Assembly: GCA_021787035.1 (NCBI GenBank)
Contig: JAJYMM010000119.1
Location: 1-38,318, forward strand
From: Actinomycetes bacterium
GTDB taxonomy: Bacteria > Actinomycetota > Acidimicrobiia > Acidimicrobiales > Palsa-688
Direction: 5' to 3'
DNA length: 38,318 bases
The notes beneath the pieces are model-generated. The model ran no database searches. It was not told the DNA's origin and saw nothing but the letters and a program-made list of their open reading frames with translations. Every line of letters begins with the position of its first letter. Position 1 is the first letter of the stretch. A program made the position numbers and the translations under genes. Below, piece after piece: positions 7,200 to 15,687 of this stretch.

Positions 7200-8843
7200 G
7201 TGAAGCGGCCGGCAGTCGCGGGTGTTTTGGCTGCTCTCGCCCTCACTGCAGTGCTCACGGCAGTGCTCCTGCCGCTCCGCCCTCAGCTGAGCGGCGCACC
7301 CAGCGCCCTCGTACTCGTGGTCCCCGTGGTCGTCGGAGTGAGCATCGGCGGTTTCGGGGTCGGCTTGCTTGCCGCGGGGGCGTGCTTCTTGGTCTACGAC
7401 TTCGCCTTCTTGCCCCCCTACTACACCTTGTACGTCAGGCGGGACGCTGATTGGGTCGCCCTGGGCGTCTACGCGGCGGTGGCCCTGATAGTGGCGCGAG
7501 TCGTGGCTGCGGCCCGCTCAGCGCGAGCTGAGTCGCAGCGGCGGGCGGCCGATGTGCGGCGCCTCTTCGATGTCTCGGAGCTGCTGGTCCGCGAACTGCC
7601 AGCCTCGCTGCTCCTCGAAAGCATTGTCTCTTCGGTCCGCTCGGCCTTCGACTTGGAGGGTGTCGCGTTGTTGCTCCCGGTTGACGGCCATCTGCAACCC
7701 GTCGCATCCGCCGGCGAGCCCTTGCCACCGGAAGAGGCCGCGCACCTCTCGGCCGGCGGGGCCGAGCCAGTCTCACTCCGGCCAGTCCCCCGCCGGCCAG
7801 CCTCACTCCGGCCAGTCCCCCGCCGGCCAGCCTCACTCCGGCCAGCCCCCCGCCGGCCATTCCCCCGTCGGCCATTCCCCCGCCGGCCATTCCCCCGCCG
7901 GCCAGGCCCCGGTCGGCCAAGCCCGACGGAGCGGATCCTCGATGAACCTTTTCATGCACGGACGTTGCCGGGGAGGGACGGCTCCTGGCAAGCGGTGGCC
8001 CTTGTCGCCGGCAGCAACGCCGTCGGCCTTTTGGCCGTGCGGGGAGCCAGCGGCGCCCGCGACGAGCAGGAACTACTCCGTGCTTTCGCCAACCACCTCG
8101 CCCTAGCCCTGGAAAGAGCCACGCTGAGGGAGGAGGCGCTTCGTGCCCGCCTGCTCGGGGAGGTAGACCTCCTCCGGAGGTCTTTGGTCGGGGCCGTCTC
8201 GCACGACCTGCGCACCCCCCTCGCTACGATCAAGCTCTCGGCGTCGACGTTGCTCGAAAGTGGCTCTTCCCTCACCCCAGGAGACGTGAAAGAGCTCGCT
8301 TCGCTTGTCGACGCGCAAGCCGATCGCCTCGACCGGCTCGTTTCCAACCTCTTGGACATGACGCGTATCCAGGCCGGCGCGCTTGAGCTGCGCCGGCAGC
8401 CCTGCGCTGTCGCCGACCTTGTCGACGAGGCGCTCGCTGTGCTCGGGCGTTCGGGCCAGAACGGTGAGGTGTCGTGGCAGGCGCCAGCGGACTTGGCACT
8501 GGTGGACGTCGACGCCGTGCTCGTCCGCCAGGCGCTGGCCAACCTGGTGGACAACGCCTTCCGCTACTCGCCTGACGGCGCGACTGTGACGGTGGCTGCC
8601 CGCGAGGTGGCGGGACAGAAGGTGGAGGTCTCCGTGTCGGACAAGGGGCCGGGGGTGCCTGAAGAAGAGCGCACGAGGATTTTCCAGATGTTCGAGCGCC
8701 GTGAGGCGGGTGGGCGCGGGGGCCTTGGGCTGGCCATCACGCAGGCCTTCATCGAGGCTCACGGCGAGCGGATCTGGGTGGGCCCAGCAGACGGCGGCGG
8801 CGCGCGCTTCGCTTTCACCCTGCCGATCGCGAGGGAGGCGTAA
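7200..8843 (+). CDS. kdpD: KdpD-type histidine kinase, C-terminal half only (DUF4118-GAF-HisKA-HATPase)
   Basis: This 547-aa membrane sensor kinase carries the transmitter half of KdpD. Four hydrophobic spans (about residues 5-110) contain the KdpD signature YDFAFLPPYYTL. A GAF domain follows (about 125-290), then HisKA with the phospho-acceptor in SHDLRTPLATIKLS (His335). The ATPase part has an N box (ALANLVDNAFRYSPDG), DKGPGVP and GLGLAI. The N-terminal KdpD sensor and Usp domains are missing and are encoded separately at 14479-15678. A 15-bp tandem array (7766-7930) inserts about 55 residues of PFPRR/PASLR-type repeats inside the GAF domain. Start GTG 7200 is chosen because the upstream open frame lies in trkA; TTG 7197 is possible, and the nearest AGGAG is 26 bases away. 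It presumably phosphorylates KdpE, six bp downstream. Confidence 0.9.
   Translation: MKRPAVAGVLAALALTAVLTAVLLPLRPQLSGAPSALVLVVPVVVGVSIGGFGVGLLAAGACFLVYDFAFLPPYYTLYVRRDADWVALGVYAAVALIVARVVAAARSARAESQRRAADVRRLFDVSELLVRELPASLLLESIVSSVRSAFDLEGVALLLPVDGHLQPVASAGEPLPPEEAAHLSAGGAEPVSLRPVPRRPASLRPVPRRPASLRPAPRRPFPRRPFPRRPFPRRPGPGRPSPTERILDEPFHARTLPGRDGSWQAVALVAGSNAVGLLAVRGASGARDEQELLRAFANHLALALERATLREEALRARLLGEVDLLRRSLVGAVSHDLRTPLATIKLSASTLLESGSSLTPGDVKELASLVDAQADRLDRLVSNLLDMTRIQAGALELRRQPCAVADLVDEALAVLGRSGQNGEVSWQAPADLALVDVDAVLVRQALANLVDNAFRYSPDGATVTVAAREVAGQKVEVSVSDKGPGVPEEERTRIFQMFERREAGGRGGLGLAITQAFIEAHGERIWVGPADGGGARFAFTLPIAREA
7766..7930 (+). repeat. 15-bp in-frame tandem array in the kinase GAF domain, 11 copies
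   Basis: Eleven consecutive 15-bp units run from 7766. The first six mostly alternate between GCCAGYCTCACTCCG and GCCAGTCCCCCGCCG types. Three GCCATTCCCCCGCCG-type units follow, then two diverged ones. They encode pentapeptides PVSLR, PVPRR, PASLR, PAPRR, PFPRR, PGPGR and PSPTE. The 30-bp higher-order period in the first half implies duplication of a dimer unit. Confidence 0.95.
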
Positions 8844-8849
8844 GCCGCC

Positions 8850-9524
8850 ATGGCGCGCGTTCTAGTTGTAGACGACGACAGGGCGCTCCAGAGGGCGTTG
8901 AAGGTCGCCCTCTCTGCGCACGGCCATGAGGTCCTCCTCGCAACTACGGGCGAGGAAGGCCTGTCGTCAGTCGCACTGCGCTCCCCCGACGTTGTCGTGC
9001 TCGACCTCGGCCTCCCTGACATGGACGGCCTCGAGGTCGTGAGACGGGTCCGAGGCTGGAGCGAAGTGCCTGTGATAGTCCTGTCGGCGACGGCGTTGGA
9101 GGACCGCAAAGTGGCAGCGCTTGACGGGGGGGCCAACGATTACGTGACGAAGCCCTTCGGCATGGCCGAGCTCGAAGCGCGCATACGCACTGCGTTGCGC
9201 CACGCGGGGGCACCAGTGCCTGGCGACGGGCACATCGCGGTCGGCGGCCTCGAGCTCGACCTTGCCCGCTACGAGGCGAGCCTGGCGGGCAAGCCCGTCG
9301 AACTGACCGCGAAAGAGTTCGAGCTGCTCGCTTACTTGGCCCGCAACGCCGGCAAGATCTGCACTCACCAGATGATCCTCCAACAAATCTGGGGTGGTGC
9401 ATATGGCGCAGATGCGGAGTACCTGCGCGTCTACATCTACCGGTTGCGTAAGAAGCTCGGTGGGAAAGGGGGCGTCATCGTGCGGACTGCGCCTGGGATC
9501 GGCTACTGCCTCGCGGCTAGCTGA
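8850..9524 (+). CDS. kdpE: KdpE, OmpR-family response regulator
   Basis: This 224-aa response regulator has a receiver domain with the acidic pocket VVDDD, phospho-acceptor Asp52 in VVLDLGLPDMDG, the Ser/Thr switch in VIVLSA and Lys in TKPFGM. The C-terminal winged-helix domain (about 128-224) includes ELTAKEFELLAYLARNAGKICTH and RVYIYRLRKKLG, typical of OmpR/KdpE. It is expected to activate the kdp transporter genes 90-170 bp downstream when K+ or turgor is low. It starts at ATG 8850, six bp after the kinase stop, so the two are co-transcribed. Every key residue is present, in contrast to the pst-linked regulator at 19972-20841. Confidence 0.95.
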   Translation: MARVLVVDDDRALQRALKVALSAHGHEVLLATTGEEGLSSVALRSPDVVVLDLGLPDMDGLEVVRRVRGWSEVPVIVLSATALEDRKVAALDGGANDYVTKPFGMAELEARIRTALRHAGAPVPGDGHIAVGGLELDLARYEASLAGKPVELTAKEFELLAYLARNAGKICTHQMILQQIWGGAYGADAEYLRVYIYRLRKKLGGKGGVIVRTAPGIGYCLAAS

Positions 9525-9617
9525 GGGCCGGTAGGCAAAGCTAATTCCACTTTTTATTAACGCCGCGCGTGGGTCGGTTCATGTCCTGTTCGCGCCGGGC
9601 GTGCGATCCTGGGGCGC
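9525..9617 (+). promoter_or_regulatory. Candidate kdp promoter / KdpE operator
   Basis: The 93 bp between kdpE and the small ORF contain an isolated T-rich tract (ACTTTTTATTAACG, 9549-9562) followed directly by GCGCG-rich sequence. The E. coli kdp operator that KdpE binds is also a T-rich tract abutting GC-rich DNA. The resemblance is general, so a KdpE site here is inference. Confidence 0.35.
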
Positions 9618-9701
9618 ATGGGCGACGTCCTCTCCGTGCTTGGGATAGTAGCGTTCGTGGTGCTGATGCTGGCTCTAATAAAGGGTTTGGAGCGGGTATG
9701 A
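9618..9701 (+). CDS. 27-aa single-span membrane peptide upstream of kdpF
   Basis: The ATG at 9618 opens a 27-codon frame ending at TGA 9699-9701. It reads MGDVLSVLGIVAF, then VVLMLALIKGLERV: one hydrophobic helix closed by a short basic/acidic tail. Its stop overlaps the kdpF start as ATGA, so translation is probably coupled. A similar small membrane ORF just before kdpF is seen in other actinobacterial kdp operons from memory, usually unannotated. It may act as a further small subunit or stabiliser of the KdpFABC complex; that role is inference. Its length and character resemble KdpF without clear sequence identity. Confidence 0.7.
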   Translation: MGDVLSVLGIVAFVVLMLALIKGLERV

Positions 9702-9787
9702 GCATCTCCGACGGGATTTTGTTGAGTGTCTCTGCTCTGCTCCTTATCTACTTAGGTGTGGCGCTTTTTAAGCCAGAGTGGTTCTGA
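9698..9787 (+). CDS. kdpF: KdpF, small subunit of the K+-transporting ATPase
   Basis: This 29-aa peptide (MSISDGILLSVSALLL, then IYLGVALFKPEWF) has one transmembrane helix and the characteristic KdpF C-terminal ending with FKPEWF. KdpF packs against KdpA and stabilises the KdpFABC complex. It starts inside the stop codon of the preceding 27-aa ORF (ATGA overlap at 9698-9701). It ends 16 bp before kdpA, within the transporter operon. Confidence 0.9.
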   Translation: MSISDGILLSVSALLLIYLGVALFKPEWF

Positions 9788-9803
9788 GGGTTAGGCCTTT
9801 TTC

Positions 9804-11492
9804 ATGAGTTACTTCTGGGTGATCGTCGCGCTCGTCGTGGTGCTCGCCCTCGCCTGGCGCTTCCTCGGCTCGTACATGGAGGCTGTCTTCGCCGGGCGAG
9901 TGCGCTTCTTTGCTTGGGCGGAGCGCCCAGTTTACCGATTGATCGGGGTCGACCCGGAGGTCGAGCAGCCCTGGCAGCGCTACGCCGGCGCCCTGATCGT
10001 CTTTTCGGGAATGGCGATCCTCTTTACTTACCTGATCCAGCGCCTCCAGGGGAGCCTCCCGTTAAACCCGCAACACCTCGGGGCCGTCCCGCCAGCTCTG
10101 GCTTGGAACACGGCCGTCTCGTTCGCGACCAATACCAACTGGCAAAACTACGCCGGTGAGACGACCATGAGCTATTTCACCCAGATGGCCGCGCTCACGG
10201 TGCAGCAGTTTGTCAGCGCGGCGGTCGGGATCGCGGTCGCCATCGCCCTGGTGCGGGGTTTTGCGCGGCGCAACTCGCCGACCATCGGCAACTTCTGGGT
10301 GGACATAATCCGCTGCACCTTTTACGTACTCTTGCCGATCGCCTTCTTGGCGGGCTTCGTCTTCGTGGGCGAGGGTGCCGTACAGACGCTAGCAGGCACC
10401 GTCACGGTCCATGACTTCCTAAATGGCACTACCCAGGTCATCGCCCGCGGACCGGTGGGGTTCATGGAGCCGATAAAGCAACTTGGCACCAACGGTGGTG
10501 GCTTTTTCAATGCGAACGGCGCTGACCCCTTCGAGGACCCTTCCGCCCTCACCAACTTCTTGTCGATCGCGCTCATCCTTTGCATCCCCGTAGCGCTCAC
10601 TTATACCTTCGGCAAGATGGTGGGCAACCGCAGGCAGGGAGCCGCGCTCCTCGCAGCGATGGCCATAATCTTCGGTACCTGGGTAGGTTTCAGCTCCTAT
10701 GCCGAGCACCAGCCCAACCCGGCGGTGGCGGCAGCCAACGTGGTGTCCCAGCACCAGGGGAACATGGTCGGCAAGGAGGTCCGCTTCGGGTCGATGCAGA
10801 CCACCCTCTACAACGTCTCCTCGACACAGACCTCGACTGGGAGCGTGTCTGGCGCCAATGACTCTTTCACCCCCATGGGCGGCTTCGGGCTTCTTACGGG
10901 CATGATGCTTGGGGAGGTGACCCCGGGAGGGGTTGGTAGCGGCCTCTACACGATCCTGCTCTTCGCCATCATCGCCGTGTTCATCGGGGGCTTGATGATC
11001 GGGCGAACACCGGAGTACTTGGGCAAAAAGATACAGGCCAAAGAGGTGAAGCTCGCTTCGTTCGGCGTGCTCGTGATGCCTATTACCGTGCTCGTGCTCA
11101 CTGCTGTAGCCGTCTCTGTCCCCGCCGGTAGGGCAGGGCCCTCCAACGCCGGGCCACACGCCTTTTCGGAGATCCTCTACGCCTTCACATCCCAGGCCAA
11201 CAACAATGGCTCGGCTTTTGCGGGCCTCTCTGGTGACACGGCGTTTTACAACATCTTGGGAGGGGTGGCCATGCTCCTCGGGCGCTTCGCCATCATCGTC
11301 CCCTGCCTGGCTCTTGGCGGGACGCTTGCCGCGAAGGGGGCGGTGGCCGAGAGCGCCGGCACCTTCAGGACCGACACGCCCCTGTTTATCGGCCTCGTTA
11401 TCGGGGTGATCATTATCGTCGGTGGCCTCACCTTTTTTCCGGCGGTGTCGCTCGGGCCTATCGCCGAGCAACTGAGCAAGGGGCTGTTCTAA
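9804..11492 (+). CDS. kdpA: KdpA, K+-translocating subunit
   Basis: This 562-aa integral membrane protein has about 10 transmembrane spans and is full length for the family. KdpA is the channel-like subunit related to the SKT/KcsA fold. The four pore-loop selectivity segments are recognisable: ATNTNWQNYAGE, LGTNGGGFFNANGADPFEDP, the GMMLGEVTPGGVGSGLY region and SQANNNGSAFAGL. Together they form the K+ filter feeding the KdpB pump. The gene starts at ATG 9804. Its TAA is followed immediately by the GTG of kdpB with no spacer. Confidence 0.97.
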   Translation: MSYFWVIVALVVVLALAWRFLGSYMEAVFAGRVRFFAWAERPVYRLIGVDPEVEQPWQRYAGALIVFSGMAILFTYLIQRLQGSLPLNPQHLGAVPPALAWNTAVSFATNTNWQNYAGETTMSYFTQMAALTVQQFVSAAVGIAVAIALVRGFARRNSPTIGNFWVDIIRCTFYVLLPIAFLAGFVFVGEGAVQTLAGTVTVHDFLNGTTQVIARGPVGFMEPIKQLGTNGGGFFNANGADPFEDPSALTNFLSIALILCIPVALTYTFGKMVGNRRQGAALLAAMAIIFGTWVGFSSYAEHQPNPAVAAANVVSQHQGNMVGKEVRFGSMQTTLYNVSSTQTSTGSVSGANDSFTPMGGFGLLTGMMLGEVTPGGVGSGLYTILLFAIIAVFIGGLMIGRTPEYLGKKIQAKEVKLASFGVLVMPITVLVLTAVAVSVPAGRAGPSNAGPHAFSEILYAFTSQANNNGSAFAGLSGDTAFYNILGGVAMLLGRFAIIVPCLALGGTLAAKGAVAESAGTFRTDTPLFIGLVIGVIIIVGGLTFFPAVSLGPIAEQLSKGLF

Positions 11493-13676
11493 GTGCCAGA
11501 GACCACCCCTGAGCGCCCGGGAGGCCACATGGCGCCGGCGGGTGCCGCCGGTGCGGGCGCCACACCCGCCCCGTCCACCGGCGCCACACCCGCCCCGTCC
11601 ATCGGCGCCACACCCGCCCTAGCCCCGCCCCAAGCCCCGAGGGGCGTCGCACAGGCACGGAGCTTGTTCGACCCCGAAATCCTTCGCGTGGCCCTTTGGG
11701 GGTCTGTGAAGAAGATGGCGCCTCAGGTGCAGGTGAAAAACCCGGTCATGTTCGTCGTGCTGGTCGGGTCGGTCGTCACGCTGGCCGAGGCGATCGTGCA
11801 CCCGGGGTTGTTCTCGTGGTCCATCACCATTTGGCTTTTCCTCACGGTACTTTTTGCCAACTTTGCCGAAGCCATGGCCGAGGGGCGCGGTAAGGCGCAG
11901 GCTGACACCCTGCGGAGGACCAGGGCCGAGACGGAGGCCCGACGCCTGCTCGGCGACGGCTCCGAGGAGCGTGTCCCGGCTTCGGTGCTAAAAAGGGGCG
12001 ACCTGGTCGTTTGCGAGGCTGGCGACGTAATACCCTCTGATGGCGAGATCACGGCGGGGGTTGCCTCGGTCGACGAGTCGGCTATAACGGGTGAGTCAGC
12101 GCCCGTGATCCGCGAGTCCGGTGGAGATCGATCGGCCGTCACGGGTGGCACCAAGGTGCTATCGGACCGCATCGTCGTGAGCATCGTGGCCGAACGGGGC
12201 CAGACGTTCCTCGACAGGATGATCGGTCTTGTAGAAGGCGCCAACCGGCAGAAGACGCCCAACGAGATCGCGCTCACGATCCTGCTGGCTACCCTCACTC
12301 TCGTCTTCTTGCCGGTGGTAGTGGTCCTCGAGCCATTTGGCCGTTACGCCGGCACCCTCACTCACTCGCACGGTTCGGTCTCGGTCGTCGTGCTCGTAGC
12401 GCTCCTCGTCTGTTTGATACCCACGACGATAGGAGCACTCCTGTCTGCGATCGGGATCGCCGGCATGGACCGTCTCGTGCAGAAAAATGTTCTTGCCATG
12501 AGCGGCCGCGCTGTGGAGGCGGCCGGTGACGTGCAGACCCTTCTCCTTGACAAGACGGGCACCATCACGCTGGGCAACCGGATGGCGACGCAGTTTGTGC
12601 CTATTGGCGACGTGAGCGAACAGGATCTCGCAGACGCGGCACAGTTGGCGTCGCTCGCCGACGAGACGCCCGAGGGCCGCTCGATCGTGGTGCTGGCCAA
12701 GGACCGCTTCGGGATCCGTGAACGCGACCTCGGTGAGGACCATGTGTTCGTCCCGTTCTCGGCCCTGACACGCATGTCTGGTGTGGACATCGGCTCGCGC
12801 TCGATCCGCAAGGGGGCCGCTGAGGCCGTTCGCAAGTGGGTCATCTCGGAAGGCGGGACGGTGCCTGCTGGCTTGGACGAGGCGGTCGAGCGCCTGGCGA
12901 GGGCGGGCTCAACCCCGCTCGTCGTTGCGGACGGCGCCCGCCTGCTCGGGGTGATCGAGTTGAAAGACGTCGTCAAAGAGGGCATAAAGGAGCGCTTCGA
13001 ACACCTGCGGGCGGTGGGCATCCGCACTGTCATGATCACGGGGGACAACCCCCTTACCGCGGCGGCGATCGCCCAGGAAGCTGGTGTTGACGACTACCTG
13101 GCCGAGGCGACCCCCGAGCGGAAAATGGAGTTGATAAAGGCGGAGCAGGGGAGTGGAAAGCTCGTCGCCATGATGGGCGACGGGACCAATGACGCCCCTG
13201 CTCTCGCACAAGCCGACGTCGGCGTCGCTATGAACACCGGCACGACAGCCGCGAAGGAAGCTGGGAACATGGTCGATCTCGACTCCAACCCGACCAAGTT
13301 GATAGATGTCGTGGAGGTTGGGAAACAGTTGCTGATCACCCGTGGGTCGCTCACCACCTTTTCGATCGCCAACGACGTCGCCAAGTATTTCGCGATAATT
13401 CCAGCCCTTTTCACTGCGACCTACCCCCAGCTGAGCAGGCTCAACATCATGGGCCTGCACTCACCAAAGAGCGCCGTCCTTTCGGCGGTCATATTCAACG
13501 CGCTCGTGATCATCGCCCTCATCCCCCTCGCCCTCCGGGGCGTCAAGTGGCGGCCAACCTCCGCCTCGTCGATACTCAGGCGCAACGTGCTCATCTACGG
13601 AGTGGGTGGTGTGATAGTGCCATTCATCTTCATCAAACTGATCGACCTTTTCCTCACCGCTACGGGGTGGTACTGA
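11493..13676 (+). CDS. kdpB: KdpB, P-type ATPase subunit of the K+ pump
   Basis: This 727-aa P-type ATPase has an actuator-domain motif GESAPV (TGES loop). The phosphorylation motif [11 protein letters not shown] has acceptor Asp353, and the hinge motif is [21 protein letters not shown]. The Kdp-specific stretch KFGIRERD-like plus [13 protein letters not shown] lies in the nucleotide domain. It hydrolyses ATP to drive K+ entry through KdpA. The first 50 or so residues are an extra low-complexity tail (rich in Ala, Pro, Gly, Thr) containing a 24-bp tandem repeat. The conserved part begins near [17 protein letters not shown]. It starts with GTG 11493, directly abutting the kdpA stop. ATG 11529 would remove part of the tail but not the repeat. 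Confidence 0.96.
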   Translation: MPETTPERPGGHMAPAGAAGAGATPAPSTGATPAPSIGATPALAPPQAPRGVAQARSLFDPEILRVALWGSVKKMAPQVQVKNPVMFVVLVGSVVTLAEAIVHPGLFSWSITIWLFLTVLFANFAEAMAEGRGKAQADTLRRTRAETEARRLLGDGSEERVPASVLKRGDLVVCEAGDVIPSDGEITAGVASVDESAITGESAPVIRESGGDRSAVTGGTKVLSDRIVVSIVAERGQTFLDRMIGLVEGANRQKTPNEIALTILLATLTLVFLPVVVVLEPFGRYAGTLTHSHGSVSVVVLVALLVCLIPTTIGALLSAIGIAGMDRLVQKNVLAMSGRAVEAAGDVQTLLLDKTGTITLGNRMATQFVPIGDVSEQDLADAAQLASLADETPEGRSIVVLAKDRFGIRERDLGEDHVFVPFSALTRMSGVDIGSRSIRKGAAEAVRKWVISEGGTVPAGLDEAVERLARAGSTPLVVADGARLLGVIELKDVVKEGIKERFEHLRAVGIRTVMITGDNPLTAAAIAQEAGVDDYLAEATPERKMELIKAEQGSGKLVAMMGDGTNDAPALAQADVGVAMNTGTTAAKEAGNMVDLDSNPTKLIDVVEVGKQLLITRGSLTTFSIANDVAKYFAIIPALFTATYPQLSRLNIMGLHSPKSAVLSAVIFNALVIIALIPLALRGVKWRPTSASSILRRNVLIYGVGGVIVPFIFIKLIDLFLTATGWY
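11556..11627 (+). repeat. 24-bp in-frame tandem array in kdpB N-terminus, 3 copies
   Basis: Units start at 11556, 11580 and 11604. The first two differ by one base; the third diverges at its 3' end. They encode [16 protein letters not shown] and GATPALAP, in the disordered N-terminal tail ahead of the conserved KdpB core. Confidence 0.9.
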
Positions 13677-13677
13677 G

Positions 13678-14262
13678 ATGCTCGCCAACCTTCGCCGTTC
13701 GTTCCTCCTTTCCCTGGTCTTCCTGGCACTCTTGGGCTTGGTCTACGGCTTTGCTGGCACTGGCGTGTCGATGCTGTTTTTCAAGCACCAGGCTGAGGGT
13801 TCCCTTGTAAAAGACGGCGGCCGCCTGATCGGCTCCGCGGAGATCGAGCAGGCCTGGACCGGCCCGAGGTGGTTCCAGGGCCGCCCGGACGCCTCGTTGC
13901 TTACCAACAAGCCCGGCCAGGTAATAGTATCAGGCACCCAGCAGTGGGGACCGCGCTCCAAGGAGCTCGAGGCCTTCGTGGCAGCTAAAGCGGCGCTCCT
14001 CAAAAGGGAGGGCATAAAACCTACAAATGAGCTCGTCACCAACTCCGGGAGCCTGGTCGACCCCGATATCAGCCCGGATGGGGCCTATGCGCAAGTCGAT
14101 TCCGTCGCGAAGGCCAATCACCTCTCAGTACACGCTGTTAATGCGCTCGTTGCCAGCCACGTCCACGGACGCGAGCTCGGCTTCTTCGGGGCTCCTTACG
14201 TGAACGTCCTCGAGCTCAATATGGCGCTGTACTCCCTCGAGCGCAGTGCCGGGCGCGGCTAG
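13678..14262 (+). CDS. kdpC: KdpC, accessory subunit of the K+ pump
   Basis: This 194-aa protein has one N-terminal transmembrane helix (about residues 8-30) and an extracytoplasmic domain. Conserved KdpC features are GSAEIEQAWTGPRWFQGRPDA, SGGTN-like spacing around TNSGSLVDPDISPDGAYAQ, and the ending VNVLELNMALYSLE. KdpC associates with KdpA/KdpB and is needed for high-affinity K+ transport. It starts one base after the kdpB stop. A long 216-bp gap follows before the detached KdpD sensor gene. Confidence 0.95.
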   Translation: MLANLRRSFLLSLVFLALLGLVYGFAGTGVSMLFFKHQAEGSLVKDGGRLIGSAEIEQAWTGPRWFQGRPDASLLTNKPGQVIVSGTQQWGPRSKELEAFVAAKAALLKREGIKPTNELVTNSGSLVDPDISPDGAYAQVDSVAKANHLSVHAVNALVASHVHGRELGFFGAPYVNVLELNMALYSLERSAGRG

Positions 14263-14478
14263 GGATCTCGAGGCGCGCGTGACCCCGGTTTCCCTGAGCC
14301 GAGGAAGGGCCGTGTGCTCGAGCGCCACGTTCGTTCCAAAGGCCGTTTCGATGGAGCGCCCGTCCAGGCGCCGCCGGCACGCGGGCGCTACAGGGGGGCC
14401 TGGGCGCTACAGGGGCCTGGGCGCTACAGGGGACGTGGCCGTTACACGGGGAGCGAGGACGGGGCCTACGATGACGCC
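14263..14478 (+). promoter_or_regulatory. kdpC-kdpD(N) intergenic region
   Basis: This 216-bp gap holds a degenerate G-rich tandem array near its end (14383-14445) and no clear promoter boxes. The frame of the downstream gene stays open back to a non-standard start at 14314. An extended N-terminus of about 55 residues is therefore formally possible, but the array units of 17-19 bp argue that it is untranslated. Confidence 0.4.
14383..14445 (+). repeat. Degenerate 17-19 bp tandem array upstream of the KdpD sensor gene
   Basis: GGGCGCTACAGGGG recurs at 14383, 14402 and 14419, with spacing 19 then 17 bp. A weaker fourth copy follows (GGCCGTTACACGGGG, from about 14437). The uneven, non-triplet spacing fits non-coding DNA just ahead of the ATG at 14479. 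Confidence 0.85.
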
Positions 14479-15678
14479 ATGAGCGAGCGCGGGGGCGCCG
14501 TGGCCGAGGCGGCGTCGGTGAAGGACGAGGCGGAGTCGGTTGTCGAGGCCGCAGGCCATTTCCGCCTCTACCTTGGTGCGGCTGCCGGCGTCGGCAAGAC
14601 CTACGACATGCTAAACGAGGGCAGGCGGCGTCTCGAGCGGGGCACCGATGTGGTGGTCGGTTTCGTAGAGACCCACGGGCGCCCCCTGACGGCGGCCCTA
14701 CTCGAGGGTTTTGAGGTCGTGCCGAGGAAGGAGGTCGAGTACCGAGGGGCGCGCTTCACCGAGATGGACCTAGACGCCGTGCTCAAGCGAAAGCCCAAGG
14801 TCGCGCTCGTCGACGAACTTGCGCATACCAATGTGCCGGGCTCCGGCCGGCACGCCAAGCGCTGGGAGGATGTCCTCGAGCTGCTCGACGCCGGCATAGA
14901 CGTTATTTCGACAGTCAATATCCAGCACGTCGAAAGCCTGGCAGACGCAGTTGAGCAGATGACGGGCGTGCAGGTGCGTGAGCGCGTCCCGGACTGGGTG
15001 GTCCGCAAGGCCAACCAGATCGAGCTGGTGGATTCCTCCCCCGAGCAGCTGCGCCGGCGCATGCTGCACGGCAATATCTACCCCGCCGAGAGAGTCCCAC
15101 ACGCCTTGACCCACTTTTTCCAGACGGACAACCTGATCGCCCTGCGGGAGCTGGCGCTCCGGTTCCTGGCAGACGAGACCGAAGAGGAGCTCCTCGAGCA
15201 CCTCCGCCGGCACAGCGAGAGGCGCGTCTGGGAGACCCGCGAGCGCTTTCTCGTGGCTGTCACCGGTGCGCCGGGTACCGACGTGCTGCTCCGCCGGGCG
15301 GCGCGGATGGCCTCCCGCTCGAAGGGCGACCTGTCGGTCGTCCACGTCACGTTTTCGGACGCCAAGCCCGACAATACAAAGGCGGCCCTGGAGCCCCTTC
15401 GGGTCCTCGCCAGCGACCTTGGCGCGGACTGGCACGAGCTGGTGAACACCGATCCAGCCCGGGCGATAACCGAGTTTGCCCGGGAGCAGCAGGTGACCCA
15501 GATCGTGCTTGGCTCCAGCCAGAGGAGCCGCTGGCAAGAGCTGACAGGCTCTGGCACGATCGTGCGGCGCGTGATACGGCGCGCCGGTGACCTAGGTATA
15601 GACGTCCATGTCATCGCCCGGCGGGAACTGCCACGAGGCTTTGAAGACGGCGCTGACGGAGCGCTGTTGGAGAGTTGA
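14479..15678 (+). CDS. KdpD N-terminal sensor domain plus Usp domain, stand-alone
   Basis: This 399-aa soluble protein corresponds only to the cytoplasmic N-terminal part of KdpD. Residues 33-41 form a Walker A (GAAAGVGKT). The family signatures VGFVETHGRPLT, ALVDELAHTNVPGS and STVNIQHVESL follow. A universal-stress-protein domain occupies about residues 255-390 (FLVAVTGAPGTDVLLRRA... QIVLGSSQRSRWQELTGSGT). It has no membrane spans, dimerisation His or ATPase domain; those are in the gene at 7200-8843. The two products together make a full KdpD, so a two-protein sensor is likely. Stand-alone KdpD N-domains are known in some bacteria, for example cyanobacteria. The ATG at 14479 is chosen after a repeat-rich leader. 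Confidence 0.9.
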   Translation: MSERGGAVAEAASVKDEAESVVEAAGHFRLYLGAAAGVGKTYDMLNEGRRRLERGTDVVVGFVETHGRPLTAALLEGFEVVPRKEVEYRGARFTEMDLDAVLKRKPKVALVDELAHTNVPGSGRHAKRWEDVLELLDAGIDVISTVNIQHVESLADAVEQMTGVQVRERVPDWVVRKANQIELVDSSPEQLRRRMLHGNIYPAERVPHALTHFFQTDNLIALRELALRFLADETEEELLEHLRRHSERRVWETRERFLVAVTGAPGTDVLLRRAARMASRSKGDLSVVHVTFSDAKPDNTKAALEPLRVLASDLGADWHELVNTDPARAITEFAREQQVTQIVLGSSQRSRWQELTGSGTIVRRVIRRAGDLGIDVHVIARRELPRGFEDGADGALLES

Positions 15679-15687
15679 CGCCGCCAG

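Noticed and set aside
14314-14478. KdpD sensor gene starting at 14314
   Set aside because: The extension would consist of a 17-19 bp array read through changing phases, and the conserved domain begins after 14479. Kept only as a formal alternative.
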